Below the pieces are notes generated by a model. The model was not told the DNA's origin. It did no database searches and worked only from the letters and a program-made list of their open reading frames with translations. Below are positions 61,966 through 64,000 of a DNA stretch of 64,000 bases, piece after piece; positions within the stretch are counted from its first letter, which is position 1, and each line of letters opens with the position of its first letter. The translations under genes were made by a program, and so were the position numbers. Origin of the DNA: Sclerotiophoma versabilis (lineage: Eukaryota > Ascomycota > Dothideomycetes > Pleosporales > Didymellaceae); contig JAAROD010000033.1 in the NCBI GenBank assembly GCA_012274445.1, positions 620,001 through 684,000 on the forward strand, read 5' to 3'.

Positions 61966-63678
61966 GCTCGGTTCCAGAAATGCACTGATGCGAACAAATT
62001 CTAATTGAATCTCGCAGCGGACTGTCAACAACTGCTGGGGGAAACATGGGTTATTCTAGAAACATCATTCGAGCATGATGCAGCTGCCGAATTCTTTACA
62101 AGGATTGCCGAAGGTCGTCGATGGCACAGGGATCGGCAAGCACGTGTTCTTTACTTTCATTGGTCACTGTGTTTGCCCACTATATGGACCAAAGACCCAT
62201 CGACACGTACATCAGCGAGCGCGATGGAAGATAATGATGTCGCAGGGAACATATGGCTGAAAGCGTATATGCTGTACCAGAGAGATGGCACATTGAGCAA
62301 GAACGACGCAAAGAGCTGTGGCCTTACATATTCCGCCGGCGGTGTGGCGGCTATGAGCCCCCCCCCCCCCTTCTCTAGCTTTACAAGGCTACCTTGCGGC
62401 AAGGCGTCCACGCGACCGATCGAGGAAGTGAGCACGTTCCGTCTTGGTCGTCTTGGTCGCTTTAGGCTGGAGCGAATCTATCTGCCTTGTGTACCACAAC
62501 TGGTGGTTTTTCTCTGGGATACAGAACAGAGGAAGAGAACTCCCGAATATGACTGGCTGAGACGCTGTGAGCCTGTCGATCTACTCATCATCCAGAGCGG
62601 CCTGCTCAAACTTTAGCATTGTAACAAGGGTTCGATCAAGCAGATCAGTTGAATCTTAGCCCCTCATGCAAGTCTCCTGCTCTCCAGGGTTGAGCTACAC
62701 ACAGGATAACTATTCTTCAAATTTGTCGTAATGACGAAGGGTTACTCTACTATCGCGGTAATCTGGTGCTTGTTGGTATCTGCGTCTACAACATCTTCCT
62801 TTCTAAGCGCAAGGCTCTTGTACATTCCTGCCAACGAGAAGCGCGGCCACTCTTGGAGAGCAATGTGTAAAAAAGCAAAAGAAGCATTGTCTTGTTACTA
62901 CCGCGGATAAGAGCAACAAGCGCCTAGGCATTTCCTTTGCCCACCAGATGAACGAAGGCACCGCATATGAAGACCATGGCCTTTAAAAGCAAGGAAAAGG
63001 ATGATACAATTTGCAAGCCGTCAACAGGTGCAACAAGGAGCTGTGTATATGTGCACAAATAATCACGACGGCGGGTTGGTGTTGCGGCTGAACAAGGCGA
63101 GCTTTTGTGGGGCGGCTTTTCGGTATGACATCACCTCAGGTTAAGCTCAACACTTCCGCCGCACAAATTCGGGAGTCTTTCTTCTCTTATTATGGCTTCA
63201 TGTTAGTGTTAGAGCTTATTTTCAGCCGCATAAGATCGTCGCTTTCCTTTCCCTACGAGGGAGTCGGCATGAAGTAGAATTATCGAAGTTTTCTCGACTT
63301 ATACCAAGCTTATCGTCACAATAAGCGGATACAAGTGGGACGTCACTCTCCAACGAACTATGATCGCCAGACAATACCAAAGAGGTGTCCACTCTGTGAT
63401 ACAGAGCACATCGACGATGTGACGAGAATCTCGCGCTACCTAGATACAATCTAGTAAACGGGACGCACCTTATCAACACCTACGTAGCCAGGTCTATTCA
63501 CAGGGCCCACTTTGAACAGTGGAGGGGTGGATGTTGTCACTCTGGGCATAGAATCTGAGGCTGTCTGGGCAAAACCCTTCTGCAAAGACTCTCTCGGGCC
63601 TCCCCTGGGTTCAAAAGGCCCCAATCTTCCTTCTCGGACCCCATTCTGTACTCCGGCTTTCCCCCAGTATTCGTTTCG
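61966..63678. other. Gene-poor interval before the MFS gene
   Basis: 1.7 kb. A 203-codon frame (62005-62616) is interrupted in composition by a C13 run at 62358-62370. In the neighbouring frame, family-like words such as YMDQRPIDTYISERDG and RWHIEQERRKELWPYIFRRR occur with stops between, so a degraded gene is possible but unidentified. The right part is promoter. Confidence 0.4.
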
Positions 63679-64000
63679 ATGTCAGAGCACAAGAAGTCCA
63701 GGCAGCCCTCCACTGCACAGGTCGTTTCGAGTCCACCATCAGCCAATGACATGCCACAGACCACTCGACCCAACTCACTACGTGAGAAGAGCGACGACGA
63801 GAAGTCGAATAGTAGCCCAGAGGACCTCGAGGACCATGAACTTCAGCGACCACCGACGCACCCTCCTACCATTCCTGACTCGGAAGGTCGTCGCGAGTTG
63901 AAAGAGTGGGAGTGCTGGGATAAGCTTGCCTACTCATGGCCCAGATGGAAGAAGGCTATGTATCTGGCATCCATTGCTGGTATCCAGATATCCATGAACT
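63679..64000 (+). CDS. Major facilitator superfamily transporter, 5' end
   Basis: 107 codons to the window edge, open throughout. The start MSEHKKSRQPSTAQVV opens an approximately 75-residue acidic/Ser/Pro-rich cytosolic tail, then ELKEWECWDKLAYSWPRWKKAMYLASIAGIQISMN. The WxCWDKLxxSWPRWKK motif before the first helix, followed by an IQISMN helix, is typical of fungal DHA1-type drug:H+/polyamine antiporters (family knowledge). The remaining helices and substrate motifs lie outside the window, so the substrate cannot be inferred. Confidence 0.8.
   Translation, partial: MSEHKKSRQPSTAQVVSSPPSANDMPQTTRPNSLREKSDDEKSNSSPEDLEDHELQRPPTHPPTIPDSEGRRELKEWECWDKLAYSWPRWKKAMYLASIAGIQISMN

Noticed and set aside
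62005..62616. 203-codon frame after the histidine kinase
   Set aside because: Crosses a C13 run and no family recognised; the adjacent frame looks more protein-like but has stops, so at most a relic.

Overview
The window is nuclear DNA of a filamentous ascomycete, most likely a dothideomycete of the Pleosporales type (inference from gene content and style). The support is short GT-AG introns of mostly 48-80 nt, CTAAC/CTGAC-like branch sites, tightly packed divergent genes, a retrotransposon beside a TA-rich block with the look of repeat-induced point mutation (RIP), and several Pezizomycotina-type families (HeLo-domain protein, Fmp30-like NAPE-PLD, fungal hybrid histidine kinase). No database was searched. 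Functions rest on motifs and family knowledge, and exon joins were worked out by hand from reading frame and splice signals.

Layout. 1-4024: the left-truncated 5' part of a Ty3/gypsy LTR retrotransposon on the minus strand (gag, then protease and reverse transcriptase in the -1 frame), with open frames and an in-phase slippery heptamer. 4121-5565: a TA-rich, RIP-degraded repeat that still shows the C-terminal half of a pogo/Fot1-like transposase. 5568-6293: a broken ankyrin gene. 6502-38080: a dense housekeeping block containing an NAPE-PLD-like hydrolase, a Pho85-type cyclin, ribosomal protein L7/uL30, a CDK11-type kinase, NDUFAF7, a HeLo-pseudokinase protein, a metallophosphoesterase, ribosomal protein S14/uS11, prephenate dehydrogenase, tRNA-Ala(UGC), the AFG2 ATPase, an unknown mitochondrial protein, ESCRT-II VPS22, the splicing factor AAR2, a LITAF-domain protein and a PAP2 lipid phosphatase. 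38081-46636: a gene-poor island holding two dead genes (an alpha/beta hydrolase and a membrane-anchored, possibly lectin-like protein) and homopolymer runs. 46637-64000: a second gene block with two unknown proteins, a small four-helix membrane protein, ARP6, a mitoribosomal protein (mL50-type), a hybrid histidine kinase, and the 5' end of an MFS transporter cut by the right edge.

The genes do not form a pathway or secondary-metabolite cluster. Three divergent pairs share short promoters (CDK11/NDUFAF7 210 bp, RPS14/TYR1 226 bp, AFG2/mitochondrial protein 175 bp). The most interesting biology is the HeLo-plus-pseudokinase protein, whose layout parallels the animal necroptosis executor MLKL. 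Next come the apparently intact frameshifting retroelement abutting RIP-destroyed DNA, and the 38-46.6 kb gene graveyard, where single-base nonsense changes inactivate otherwise readable genes.
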